Of a DNA stretch of 64,000 nt, positions 39,041 to 47,402 are shown in pieces. The position numbers and the translations under genes are program-made. Position 1 is the first letter of the stretch, and every line of letters begins with the position of its first letter. Below the pieces are notes generated by a model, which was not told the DNA's origin, did no database searches, and saw nothing but the letters and a program-made list of their open reading frames with translations. The stretch covers positions 21,379-85,378 of the forward strand of contig DHKO01000015.1 in assembly GCA_002404895.1 (NCBI GenBank), written 5' to 3'. The DNA comes from Treponema sp. UBA4692. GTDB taxonomy: Bacteria > Spirochaetota > Spirochaetia > Treponematales > Treponemataceae.

Positions 39041-39784
39041 ATGGAAAAAGAATTAACCGAAAGAATCCGCTTTCTCGCTGAAAAGTTTGAGACTGCGGAT
39101 TTTCTTCAAAAAGACCCTTCCCAGTTTATGCACCGCTTTCCTGGCGTTAGAAATCAGGAAGCGGCCGCTTTTATCTCGGCGAATTTGGCGTTAGGTCGGC
39201 GCGAGCAAATTTTGTCGCATATCAGCCAGATTCTCGACGCTGCCGGTTCATCTCCTGTCGAATGGATTTTGTCCGGCGGCTACAAGTCGTTTTTTCCTTC
39301 ATCTCCTGAAGAATCTGAAAAATCTTTTTACAGAATGTACACGAACCGCGATATGATTTTGTTTTTCGACGGCTTAAAAAAGATTTTTGAAGCGAGTGAT
39401 ACGCTTGGAGATTTTTTCAAGAAAAAATGGAAAAAAGAGGGCGGACTTTTGCACTTTGTGATTGAGGACGCTTTTGACGAAAATTGCGCTTTGATTCCTC
39501 ACACAAAAAATTCCGCGGCGAAAAAGCTCAATATGCTTTTGCGATGGCTTGTGCGCGAAGATTCGCCTGTTGACCTGGGGCTTTGGACTTGGTACAGCAA
39601 GGAAAATCTGCTGATGCCGCTCGATGTTCACGTAATGCGTCAGGCGAACGAGCTTGGCTTGATAAATTCAAAATCTGCGAATTTGAAGACCGCACAGAAT
39701 CTCACTGAAAAAATGAAAGAAATTTTTCCCGGCGACCCGGTACGCGGAGATTACGCGCTTTTTGGCTACGATATTGAAAAGTAA
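39041..39784 (+). CDS. TIGR02757/DUF2400 family protein
   Basis: A 247-residue cytoplasmic protein whose start codon directly follows the stop of the previous gene. Segments DPSQFMHRFPGVRNQEAAAF, ISANLALGRREQILSHISQI and the C-terminal PLDVHVMRQANELGL are characteristic of TIGR02757, a family with a helix-hairpin-helix-like DNA glycosylase-type fold but unknown activity. It ends in GDPVRGDYALFGYDIE, as other members do. Confidence 0.85.
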   Translation: MEKELTERIRFLAEKFETADFLQKDPSQFMHRFPGVRNQEAAAFISANLALGRREQILSHISQILDAAGSSPVEWILSGGYKSFFPSSPEESEKSFYRMYTNRDMILFFDGLKKIFEASDTLGDFFKKKWKKEGGLLHFVIEDAFDENCALIPHTKNSAAKKLNMLLRWLVREDSPVDLGLWTWYSKENLLMPLDVHVMRQANELGLINSKSANLKTAQNLTEKMKEIFPGDPVRGDYALFGYDIEK

Positions 39785-39810
39785 AAATTGAAAAATAAAA
39801 ATTGAAAAAT

Positions 39811-39850
39811 AAAAAAGCCGGCCTGTTTTTAAGCAAGCCGGCTTTTTATT
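39811..39850 (+). terminator. Terminator after the TIGR02757 gene
   Basis: AAAAAGCCGGC and GCCGGCTTTTT form a strong stem; a short direct repeat of ATTGAAAAATAAAA precedes it. Confidence 0.9.
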
Positions 39851-40069
39851 TCAGATGAAATTTCCGCATTTTTGACTTTACGCTTTCAGTTTTGCGCTTT
39901 TTCGTTTTTAGACCGCAATTTTTTCGTTAAAAAACGCGACTTTTTTCATCACTTTCTTCTTTATCTATGTTTTTATGTTGCGTTCCTTTCTATAATTTCA
40001 AGTTTTGTTTTAAGTTCTGTGTTTTTCGCTTTGCGTTCCTGAACAGCGGACACAATCCAGAATCAAAAA

Positions 40070-40558
40070 TCAGCCTTCGATTGAAATCATCCTTCCGACC
40101 GCAGCCCTTTCCGCGTAAACCGAACGCTGATTTCTGTACGGATTTGCGATTCTCACTGCGTTAATCTGTTTTTTTAGCTGCTCCATATGAGATTTCAGAA
40201 GATTTCTGTTGCGCTCATTTTGAATCAAAACTTGTTTTTGAAGATTCTCCAAGTCCGACTGAAGATTTTCAATGCTTTCTGTTTCATTTGAAGCTGCCTG
40301 CGGCACAACCGCATCGTACATTCCTTTCATCGGAACGATAACTTTTTGAAGCTCTGAAATATTCGCGACAATCTGGCTTTCAAGCTCGGCGTGCGCCATC
40401 AAAGCGTCTCCGTCTTCCTTCTCGATTTTTCCAGACTGCTTTTCCAGAACCAGAAGATATTCCTCAAATTTGTTTCTCTGCTGCTGCAAAAGTTTTTTGA
40501 ATCTTTTTATAATCGCGATTCTTTCTTCAAGCTCTTCCTGCGAGATTTCTTTTTCCAT
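40070..40558 (-). CDS. FlgN-like flagellar chaperone (coiled-coil)
   Basis: A 162-residue helical protein immediately downstream of fliS. The C-terminal part NERNRNLLKSHMEQLKKQIN has the NxxLL helix pattern of FlgN/FliT-type export chaperones, and the N-terminal half is a charged coiled coil. FlgN guards hook-associated proteins before secretion. The assignment rests on length, coiled-coil character and the fliS neighbour. AAGGAG precedes the start. Confidence 0.6.
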   Translation of the reverse strand: MEKEISQEELEERIAIIKRFKKLLQQQRNKFEEYLLVLEKQSGKIEKEDGDALMAHAELESQIVANISELQKVIVPMKGMYDAVVPQAASNETESIENLQSDLENLQKQVLIQNERNRNLLKSHMEQLKKQINAVRIANPYRNQRSVYAERAAVGRMISIEG

Positions 40559-40585
40559 AAAAGTCTCCTTGCTCGTTTTCTGCGC

Positions 40586-41026
40586 TCAGCCTGTAATGTT
40601 CAAAGTCTGCTGCGGAGCTTTCGGCGCAAAATCAGCGGTTGCGATTGCTGTTTCCCACGCCGAGCCAAGTTCTTTTATCATCGCCAGAATCGAAGAAAGC
40701 TTTTCCTTGTCCTGCTCAATGTTCACGCTCATCAGCTCCTTGTTAAAATAAACGTAAAGCGCCATCAGATTCTGAGAGATTTCTCCGCCTTTTTCCATGT
40801 CGAGCGAAACCTGAAGCTCGTTGATTATTTCCTGCGCCTTTAAAATATGTTTTCCGAATTTTTCAATTTCATTTGCCGGAATATTTCCGTCATAACCGAA
40901 ACTGTTCAACGCTGCGGAAAGCTCTTTTTCAGCTCCCTGGTAAAGCATAACGATAAGTTTTCCCTGGCTTGCAGTGTTGACCGCTGTTTTTTGGTACACA
41001 GCGTAAGGATTGTTGTTAAATCCCAT
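40586..41026 (-). CDS. fliS: Flagellin export chaperone FliS
   Basis: A 146-residue four-helix chaperone that binds the flagellin C-terminus. Typical FliS features: YAVYQKTAVNTASQGKLIVM (the Y..Q.V.TAS..KLI.MLY pattern), LYQGAEKELSAAL, and SLDMEKGGEISQNLMALYVY. The start at 41026 follows GGAGGGG. Longer in-frame readings upstream run through hairpin sequence and have no ribosome site. The next gene is the FlgN-like chaperone. Confidence 0.93.
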   Translation of the reverse strand: MGFNNNPYAVYQKTAVNTASQGKLIVMLYQGAEKELSAALNSFGYDGNIPANEIEKFGKHILKAQEIINELQVSLDMEKGGEISQNLMALYVYFNKELMSVNIEQDKEKLSSILAMIKELGSAWETAIATADFAPKAPQQTLNITG

Positions 41027-41582
41027 TTTTCCCCTCCAAAACTGGAATTTTATTTGGCGTCGCGTATCACGTCTTTTGCCGTGCAATTTTTGCGCCGTCA
41101 GCCGATGTCTATTCTTTTTGATTATCGGAATTTTAAACTTAAAATTTAGCACGGACTTTTTCTCGAGCAGCCAATGTTTTCTAAAAATCGCCTCTTGCTG
41201 ATTACAAGCCCGCTGTTCCGCGCTTCGCTCACGCTCATTCTTCCGCAAATTCCGCCGCAATTTTCAGTCTGCCTTTTTGACAAAAAATCTTCCGCACGAA
41301 TTTGGAAAAAATATAAAAGTGTTCCGCAAGGATGCGGAAAAAAAGCAAAAAGAAAAAGTTCTGTTTGCCTTTAGGTGAACAGAACTTTTTCTTATGTCTG
41401 AAAATCACAAGGAGGTGATTTTCAGACAAGAACGCCTGCGGCGGCGCTCCATAGCGGCGTGGCATTTTCCCAGCTGCGTTCCGTTTTAAAATCCTCAAAA
41501 ATGCGGAAAAACTTTCTGCTTTTCCAATCAACGTTTTTTCTGTATATTAAATACTGATTTTTTACATACTTTTGAGGAAAAA
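41027..41582. other. 556-bp intergenic region with three consecutive hairpins
   Basis: No gene is supported here. Between 41322 and 41427 lie three hairpins: TTCCGCA-AGGA-TGCGGAA (41322-41339), a 16-bp A/T-rich stem around TTCTGTT/AACAGAA (41350-41392), and GTCTGAAAATCAC-AAGGAG-GTGATTTTCAGAC (41396-41427). The second may end transcription in either direction. The rest is AT-rich upstream sequence of fliS and ftsH. Confidence 0.6.
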
Positions 41583-43724
41583 ATGGCTGAAAACGAAAAT
41601 AAAAACAATGATAAAAAAAATAAGGACGAAAGAGACCCGTACAACTTTTTCAAGCTTTCCGGAGGCTCTGATGATGACAGTTCCGGCAAAGGAAAAGGCC
41701 CGAAATTTCCGTTTCTCGGTTTGATGGTCGCGGTTGTCTGCGTTCTCGCTTTCGTGAACATTTTCTTGATGCGAAAGCCCGACGCGATGATTGATTTTTC
41801 AACTTTCGAGCAGCTTGTTGAAGACGGAAAAATCGTAAAAGTCGAAATAAATCTTAACTCGAATCTTTTTACAGGCTACGGCCCTGAGTCAGTCAAGGAA
41901 ATAAGCAGCGCAGCGGCAGACGAACGGAGAAATTCTTTCGATTTTATGCGGAATTCAAGAAATTCTGCGATGGTTTCAAACCGTTCTGTTTACAAGACGA
42001 CCGGCGTTTTGCTCGACTCATTCTTGAAAATTCTCGAAGAAAAAAACATTCAGTACAAATTTGTCCGCGAATCGAACAATATCATTTTGAGCATTCTCAT
42101 AAATATCCTTCCTTTTGCGATTTTGCTTGTGATTTATTTCTTCCTTATGCGCAGAATGACAGGCGGAATGGGCTCGGTTTTTGGCGGCGGAGCAAACCGC
42201 TCAAAGGCTGTTGACGAGGGAAAAGTCAAGACAAGATTTGCAGACGTTGCTGGCGTTGACGAGGCAAAAGAAGAGCTTATGGAGGTTGTTGACTTCTTGA
42301 AAGAGCCGAAAAAATACACCGACATCGGCGGAAAAATTCCGAAAGGCGTTTTGCTCGTCGGACCTCCGGGAACTGGAAAGACTCTTCTTGCTCGTGCGGT
42401 TGCAGGCGAGGCTGGAGTTCCTTTCTTTAGAATTTCAGGCTCAGACTTTGTTGAAATGTTTGTCGGCGTCGGCGCAAGCCGTGTCCGCGACTTGTTCAAG
42501 CAGGCGAGGGAGAAAGCTCCTTGCATTATTTTTATTGACGAATTGGATGCAATCGGAAAAAGCCGCGTGAACAATCTTGGCGGAAATGATGAGCGCGAGC
42601 AGACTTTGAATCAGCTTCTGGTCGAGATGGACGGATTTGACAACGAAAAGGGCGTTATTGTTCTTGCCGCTACAAACCGCGCCGACATTCTTGACCCGGC
42701 TCTTTTGCGCCCAGGTCGTTTTGATCGCCAAATTCCTGTTGAGCGTCCTGACGTGAAAGGCCGCGAGCAGATTTTGCGGATTCATGCGAAAAATGTGAAG
42801 CTCGACAGCGGCGTTGATTTCAGCTCGATTGCGCATGGAACAACTGGCTTTGCCGGCGCGGATTTGGCAAACGTTGTGAACGAGGCTGCTCTCCTTGCTG
42901 TCCGCAACGGCCGCACAAAAGTTTCTATGGATGACTTTAACGAAGCGATTGACAAAGTCAGCATCGGCTTGAAAAAGAAAAACCGCAGTGAAAACGCGAA
43001 AGAACGCAGGCTTGTCGCTTTCCACGAGACAGGTCATGCTCTCGTAGGAGCTTTCACGCCTGATTATCCGCCGGTGAATAAAATCACGATTGTTCCGCGT
43101 TCAAACGGCGTGGGCGGATTCACGCAGTACCGCGAGGAAGAAGAGCGGTTCTTCAAGACGAAGAAAGATATTTTGAATGAAGTTGACAGCTGCCTTGGCG
43201 GACGCGCTGCGGAGCAGATTATGCTCGGCGAGATTTCTACTGGCGCGGCGAACGACATTCAGCGGGCTACAGACATCGTTAAAAAGATGATTACCGATTA
43301 TGGAATGAGCGACAAATTCCAGAACGTTGTTCTTGGAAAAACCGGACGCGGCTACGGCGGCGACGGGCCTGAGCTTGTGCGCGAATTCAGCGAGGACACT
43401 CAGCGTTATATCGACGAGGAAATCGCGAAAATCATCAATGAGCGTTACGATTATGTCTTGTCTCTTCTTTCTTCAAAAAAAGATTTGCTCGACTATATTG
43501 CAAAACGCTTGCTTGAAATTGAAACGATGACTGGAAAAGAATTCTATGAAATCATCAAGAATTCTGAGCACTGTCAGCAGATTGCTGAGCAGCTTGCAGA
43601 CGGGGAAAAAGCGGAAATTTCCGTTTCAGAAAATTCAGATGCAAAATCCGAGTCAGATTCTGAAAAATCAGAAAATAAAGACGAAAGTGAAAAAGACGAA
43701 GCCGAGCTAGGAGAGTCAAAATGA
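41583..43724 (+). CDS. ftsH: ATP-dependent zinc metalloprotease FtsH
   Basis: A 713-residue membrane AAA+ protease. Two N-terminal membrane helices (residues ~39-57 and ~163-182) flank a periplasmic domain; the AAA module has GPPGTGKT, IIFIDELDAIG and the SRH arginines (ATNRADILDPALLRPGRFDR); the zinc site is FHETGHAL. The C-terminal ~40 residues are an acidic Ser/Glu/Lys tail beyond the usual end. GAGG lies upstream. It overlaps the LolA-like gene by four bases. Role: quality control of membrane proteins. Confidence 0.97.
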   Translation: MAENENKNNDKKNKDERDPYNFFKLSGGSDDDSSGKGKGPKFPFLGLMVAVVCVLAFVNIFLMRKPDAMIDFSTFEQLVEDGKIVKVEINLNSNLFTGYGPESVKEISSAAADERRNSFDFMRNSRNSAMVSNRSVYKTTGVLLDSFLKILEEKNIQYKFVRESNNIILSILINILPFAILLVIYFFLMRRMTGGMGSVFGGGANRSKAVDEGKVKTRFADVAGVDEAKEELMEVVDFLKEPKKYTDIGGKIPKGVLLVGPPGTGKTLLARAVAGEAGVPFFRISGSDFVEMFVGVGASRVRDLFKQAREKAPCIIFIDELDAIGKSRVNNLGGNDEREQTLNQLLVEMDGFDNEKGVIVLAATNRADILDPALLRPGRFDRQIPVERPDVKGREQILRIHAKNVKLDSGVDFSSIAHGTTGFAGADLANVVNEAALLAVRNGRTKVSMDDFNEAIDKVSIGLKKKNRSENAKERRLVAFHETGHALVGAFTPDYPPVNKITIVPRSNGVGGFTQYREEEERFFKTKKDILNEVDSCLGGRAAEQIMLGEISTGAANDIQRATDIVKKMITDYGMSDKFQNVVLGKTGRGYGGDGPELVREFSEDTQRYIDEEIAKIINERYDYVLSLLSSKKDLLDYIAKRLLEIETMTGKEFYEIIKNSEHCQQIAEQLADGEKAEISVSENSDAKSESDSEKSENKDESEKDEAELGESK

Positions 43725-44395
43725 GAAAAATCACGCTTGGTTTTTTAGCGTTCATTTTTGGCGCAGGGGGGTTGTTCTCGCAGGGAATTTTGACCGCTCC
43801 TGTTTATTTTAAAAGCGTTTCTGAGTATTACGGCACGATAAACGACTACGAAGCCGACTTGAATATAAAGGCGAAGACACAGACAATGAGCGGACACGTT
43901 TCGTTCAAGCGGCCGAATCTTTTGCGGATTGATTTTACAAATCCTGATGAGCAGGTAATCTGCTTCAACGGCGACTTGCTTACAATTTATCTTCCGGGAC
44001 ATTCTGCAATCTTGAATCAGACTGTTGACTCAAATTCCTCTGCCGGAGCTGCAAACCTTTCAACACCGCAGGGGCTTTCTCTGATGAGCCGCTATTATAC
44101 TGTGAGCTATGAAGTCGGCCAGGTGTCTGTTCCTCTTGATGAGGACGGCAGCGAAATGGTTATAAAACTGGTTCTTTACAGGAGAAACGCGTCTGAGGCG
44201 TTCAGCCAGATAAAACTTGCAATCTCGCCTGACACAAAACTTATCAGAAGAATCACCGCGACAACGCCGCAAAACGATGTCTTTACATTTGACTTTAAAA
44301 ATTATGTGATAAACCATGGAATTTCAGACCAACGGTTTATCTATGATGCGCCGTCATCGGCAAACAATTATAACAATTTTCTCTATTCGGAGTGA
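43721..44395 (+). CDS. lolA: LolA-like outer-membrane lipoprotein carrier
   Basis: A 224-residue secreted protein (signal MRKITLGFLAFIFGAGGLFS). The family core is present: YEADLNIKAKTQTMSGHVSF, KRPNLLRIDFTNPDEQVICF, NGDLLTIYLPG and a C-terminal DVFTFDFKNY. LolA-type proteins shuttle lipoproteins or lipids through the periplasm. Treponeme Lol systems are poorly defined, so the exact cargo is open. It is coupled to ftsH by ATGA. A G6 run lies within the signal-peptide codons. Confidence 0.8.
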   Translation: MRKITLGFLAFIFGAGGLFSQGILTAPVYFKSVSEYYGTINDYEADLNIKAKTQTMSGHVSFKRPNLLRIDFTNPDEQVICFNGDLLTIYLPGHSAILNQTVDSNSSAGAANLSTPQGLSLMSRYYTVSYEVGQVSVPLDEDGSEMVIKLVLYRRNASEAFSQIKLAISPDTKLIRRITATTPQNDVFTFDFKNYVINHGISDQRFIYDAPSSANNYNNFLYSE

Positions 44396-44406
44396 TTTAA
44401 GCTAAA

Positions 44407-45495
44407 ATGGAAAGCTACGGTGCAATTCTAAAAAAAGCCAGAGAAGAAAAAAATCTTGATTACGAGGCTGTTTACAGGGAAACCTCAATCTCGAAGGAAT
44501 TTTTGAAAGGTCTTGAAGATGAAGATTCCTTGATTTTTCCTGGCGAGCCATATCTCATTGGATTTCTGAAAAATTATGCTGATTTTCTTGGGCTTGATTC
44601 TGCGCATTTGATTACGCTTTATCATGCGAAAAAGCTTCAGGAGTCGCCGCCGCCAGCTGCGCTTACAAAACGCGAGAAGCCGGCGTTTTTAGTTCCGCTT
44701 TTGATTGGAATTGGAGTTGTTGTTTTTGCGGGACTTGTTACGCTCGCGGTTGTTCTCGTTGGAAAATCAAAAGCGAAGCAGGCTGAAAATGTTGAGGTCA
44801 TTCAGGGGAACACTTTCAAAAAATACGAGCTTACCGGCAAAATTTTTGAGGGAAGAGTTTTCAAGGGCGACCAGCTGATTCTTGGAAGCGATAAAGGAAA
44901 TGTCATTTTGACTGTCGCGGAAACCCAGGGAATTTTTGCGCTTGAAACTCCTGCTGGAGTTCAGTACGTGGAGCTTTCCGAGGAAGTCGAGATGGATGTT
45001 GACGGCGACTCACGTCCTGAGATTATTGTCTACGTTTCTGATGTTAGCCAGAAAAACGTTGAGCGAGGCGCGGAAGTCAGAATCATGCTTAAAGATATGT
45101 CTTCTGCCGCAGTTGCCGCTCCGGACGCATCCCAAATTCCAAGCGCGGAAGATTTGCCGAAAGACAAGACGATGACGGAAATTTTCTCTGATACAAGGGC
45201 TTATCCGTTCACTTTGAACGCTGTTTTCCGGGCTGGCTGCCTTATGCGCTATCGTCCTGACCGAAAAGAAACCGTCGAGGATTACTTCGCGAACGGCGAT
45301 GTCGTGAATATTACCGCAAGCAACGGAATAAAAGTCTGGCTGTCCAACGGAAACTCTGTGAAATTTCAGGTTGTCGCTAACGGAAAATCATATGACCTTG
45401 GCGTCTTGAAAGCCGGAGCAGTTGCGGCGCAGGACATAAAATGGATAAAAGACACTGACGGCAGATATAAAGTCGTTGTTGTCGATATGGACTGA
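44407..45495 (+). CDS. RodZ-like helix-turn-helix membrane protein
   Basis: A 362-residue protein with an N-terminal HTH_25/RodZ-type domain (YGAILKKAREEKNLDYEAVY, then SKEFLKGLEDED and FLKNYADFLGLD), one membrane helix at ~98-119 and an extracytoplasmic part of ~240 residues that looks like two beta-rich domains. RodZ links MreB to the cell wall machinery and sets cell shape. The layout fits, but the periplasmic half does not clearly match the RodZ DUF4115 domain. It follows the LolA-like gene by 11 bp. Confidence 0.75.
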   Translation: MESYGAILKKAREEKNLDYEAVYRETSISKEFLKGLEDEDSLIFPGEPYLIGFLKNYADFLGLDSAHLITLYHAKKLQESPPPAALTKREKPAFLVPLLIGIGVVVFAGLVTLAVVLVGKSKAKQAENVEVIQGNTFKKYELTGKIFEGRVFKGDQLILGSDKGNVILTVAETQGIFALETPAGVQYVELSEEVEMDVDGDSRPEIIVYVSDVSQKNVERGAEVRIMLKDMSSAAVAAPDASQIPSAEDLPKDKTMTEIFSDTRAYPFTLNAVFRAGCLMRYRPDRKETVEDYFANGDVVNITASNGIKVWLSNGNSVKFQVVANGKSYDLGVLKAGAVAAQDIKWIKDTDGRYKVVVVDMD

Positions 45496-45570
45496 GATTT
45501 CGGAAGAATCTCCATTATTTTTCATTATTTTACGGAAAGACCGCTGAAAATTGCGGCTGCATTTTAATTT

Positions 45571-47097
45571 ATGAAACAGAAATTTTTTATTGACCAGCAC
45601 GGCTGCGCTAAGAATCAGGTTGACGGCGAGCTTTTAATTTCAATCCTCAAAAAAAAGGACTGGGAGCAGACTTTTGAGCCTTCAGAGGCCGACTTGATAA
45701 TTGTAAATTCCTGCGGATTCATTGAGTCCGCAAAAAAAGAAAGCATTGACGCTGTGATGTCTGCGCGGCAGAGCTATCCAAAGGCGAAAATCCTGCTTGC
45801 CGGCTGTCTTGCCCAGCGTTATGCGAAAGACTTGAAAGACGAGCTTACTGAGGCCGACGGATTTTTTGGAAACGGAGACCTTGACCAGCTTTACAAAGTT
45901 GTCGAGCCGCTTATGAAAGGCGAGCGGCCGGTACTTGTTCCCGAGCAGAAAGGCGTTTGCGGCGGCAACAGAAATCTTCTTTTGAACTTTGCGGGCTCGG
46001 CTTACGTGAAAATCACTGAGGGCTGCAATAACCGCTGCGCATTCTGCGCGATTCCGATTATCCGCGGCGAGCTTAGAAGCCGTCCTGCAGGCGAAATCAT
46101 CGATGAAATTAAAAACCTCATTGACGAGGGCGTTTACGAGTTCAACTTAATCGGTCAGGATTTGGCGGCTTACGGAACGGGGCGCGGCGACAACGTTTTT
46201 GGAACTGGCAGAACTTATCTTCCGAAAGGAACTCCCGGCGACTTGTCTGTTGAGGAAAGCGACAAAAACGAGCTTTCCGGCGGCCGTGAGAACCAGAAAG
46301 AATCCGGGCTTTGCACGCTTTTGCGGAAAATTTCAGCTCTTGAAGGCACTTTCCGCGTGCGTCTGCTTTACATTCATCCAGACCATTTCAACGAGGACAT
46401 TTTGCCGGTGATGAAAGCCGATGAGCGTTTTGTTCCTTATTTTGACATTCCGTTCCAAAGCGGCGACGACACTGTAATCCGTGGAATGTACCGCGTTGGA
46501 AGTTTTGAAAAATACAAGAATCTCATAAAGATGATTCGAAATTATTTCCCTGACGCGGCAATCAGAACGACTTTCATGACAGGTTTTCCGGGCGAGACTG
46601 CGGAGCAGTTTGAGAACACAAAGAGATTTCTGCGCGAGATTGACACTGACTGGAGCGGCTGCTTCTCATATTCACGCGAGGACGACACTCCGGCTTACGG
46701 TTTCAAGAAGCAGATTGGAAGAAAAACTGCGGAAAAACGCGCCTCGGAGCTTGTTGAAGAGCAGGCTGAAATCTCAAGAAACCGGCTGAAACTGCGCTGC
46801 GGAAAGGAATATGATGTTCTGATTGAGGAAGTTCTTTCTGAAAGCACTGAAAATCCTGACGAGGGACTTGCAATCGGACGCGCCTGGTTTGAGGCTCCGG
46901 AAGTTGACGGCTCAGTTGTTGTCCGTTACGACCGCTCTTCAAAAGAGGAAAGCGAGGCTGTGAAATCGGGCAGGCTTGTCCGCATGAAAATTGTTTCGAG
47001 CGGAGATGTTGACTTGAACGGCGATTTTGTCTCAGACAGTCCGCTCAACGCTTCAATAAAAAAGAACAAGCTGGAATTTGCGCAGGAAATCGTGTAA
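45571..47097 (+). CDS. rimO: Ribosomal protein S12 methylthiotransferase RimO
   Basis: A 508-residue radical SAM enzyme that methylthiolates Asp89 of ribosomal protein S12 (known for RimO). The N-terminal UPF0004 domain carries three Cys (HGCAKNQVD, VNSCGFIE, LAGCLAQR), the radical SAM motif is CNNRCAFC, and a C-terminal TRAM-type domain follows. It is ~60 residues longer than typical RimO because of an insertion around 205-245 (a Gly/Asn/Glu-rich loop) after the YGTGRGDN segment. The HGCAKNQVD start favours RimO over MiaB. Confidence 0.93.
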   Translation: MKQKFFIDQHGCAKNQVDGELLISILKKKDWEQTFEPSEADLIIVNSCGFIESAKKESIDAVMSARQSYPKAKILLAGCLAQRYAKDLKDELTEADGFFGNGDLDQLYKVVEPLMKGERPVLVPEQKGVCGGNRNLLLNFAGSAYVKITEGCNNRCAFCAIPIIRGELRSRPAGEIIDEIKNLIDEGVYEFNLIGQDLAAYGTGRGDNVFGTGRTYLPKGTPGDLSVEESDKNELSGGRENQKESGLCTLLRKISALEGTFRVRLLYIHPDHFNEDILPVMKADERFVPYFDIPFQSGDDTVIRGMYRVGSFEKYKNLIKMIRNYFPDAAIRTTFMTGFPGETAEQFENTKRFLREIDTDWSGCFSYSREDDTPAYGFKKQIGRKTAEKRASELVEEQAEISRNRLKLRCGKEYDVLIEEVLSESTENPDEGLAIGRAWFEAPEVDGSVVVRYDRSSKEESEAVKSGRLVRMKIVSSGDVDLNGDFVSDSPLNASIKKNKLEFAQEIV

Positions 47098-47100
47098 AAA

Positions 47101-47375
47101 ACGATTCCTGCTCGTGGAATTGTTCCGCTTGCTGACCGCAAGCGATTTCTGCTCGTGGAATTGTTCCGTTCTGTGAAAGCAGGCAATTTCTGCTCGTGGA
47201 ATTATTCCGTTCGACGAAAGCAGTCAATTTCTGCTCGTGGAATCATTCCGTTTTGCGAAATCAAGTGATTTCTTGTTGCGGAATCATTCCGTTCTGTGAA
47301 AGCAGTCAATTTCTGCTTGCGGAATTATTCCGTTCGACGAAAGCGAGCAATTTTGACTTGCGGAATTTATTTTGG
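47101..47375. repeat. 41-bp tandem repeat array with internal dyads
   Basis: About 6.7 head-to-tail copies of a 41-bp unit (CAATTTCTGCTCGTGGAAT then NATTCCGTTCNNCGAAAGCAGT). Each copy has a GGAAT-N-ATTCC dyad, and neighbouring copies form GCAG...CTGC across the junction. Because 41 is not a multiple of three, the array shifts frame at each copy and is not coding, though one frame stays open. It fills the gap between rimO and the UvrD gene. Confidence 0.85.
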
Positions 47376-47402
47376 CCGGTTTGGCGATTTATTTTTTTTG
47401 CA

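Noticed and set aside
47101..47375. Possible CRISPR array between rimO and uvrD
   Set aside because: The 41-bp units are contiguous with no unique spacers, and there are no cas genes in the window.
47196..47402. N-terminal extension of the UvrD-like helicase
   Set aside because: The extension is the translated 41-bp tandem repeat; family similarity starts at MNENLSYLDVLNEEQ.
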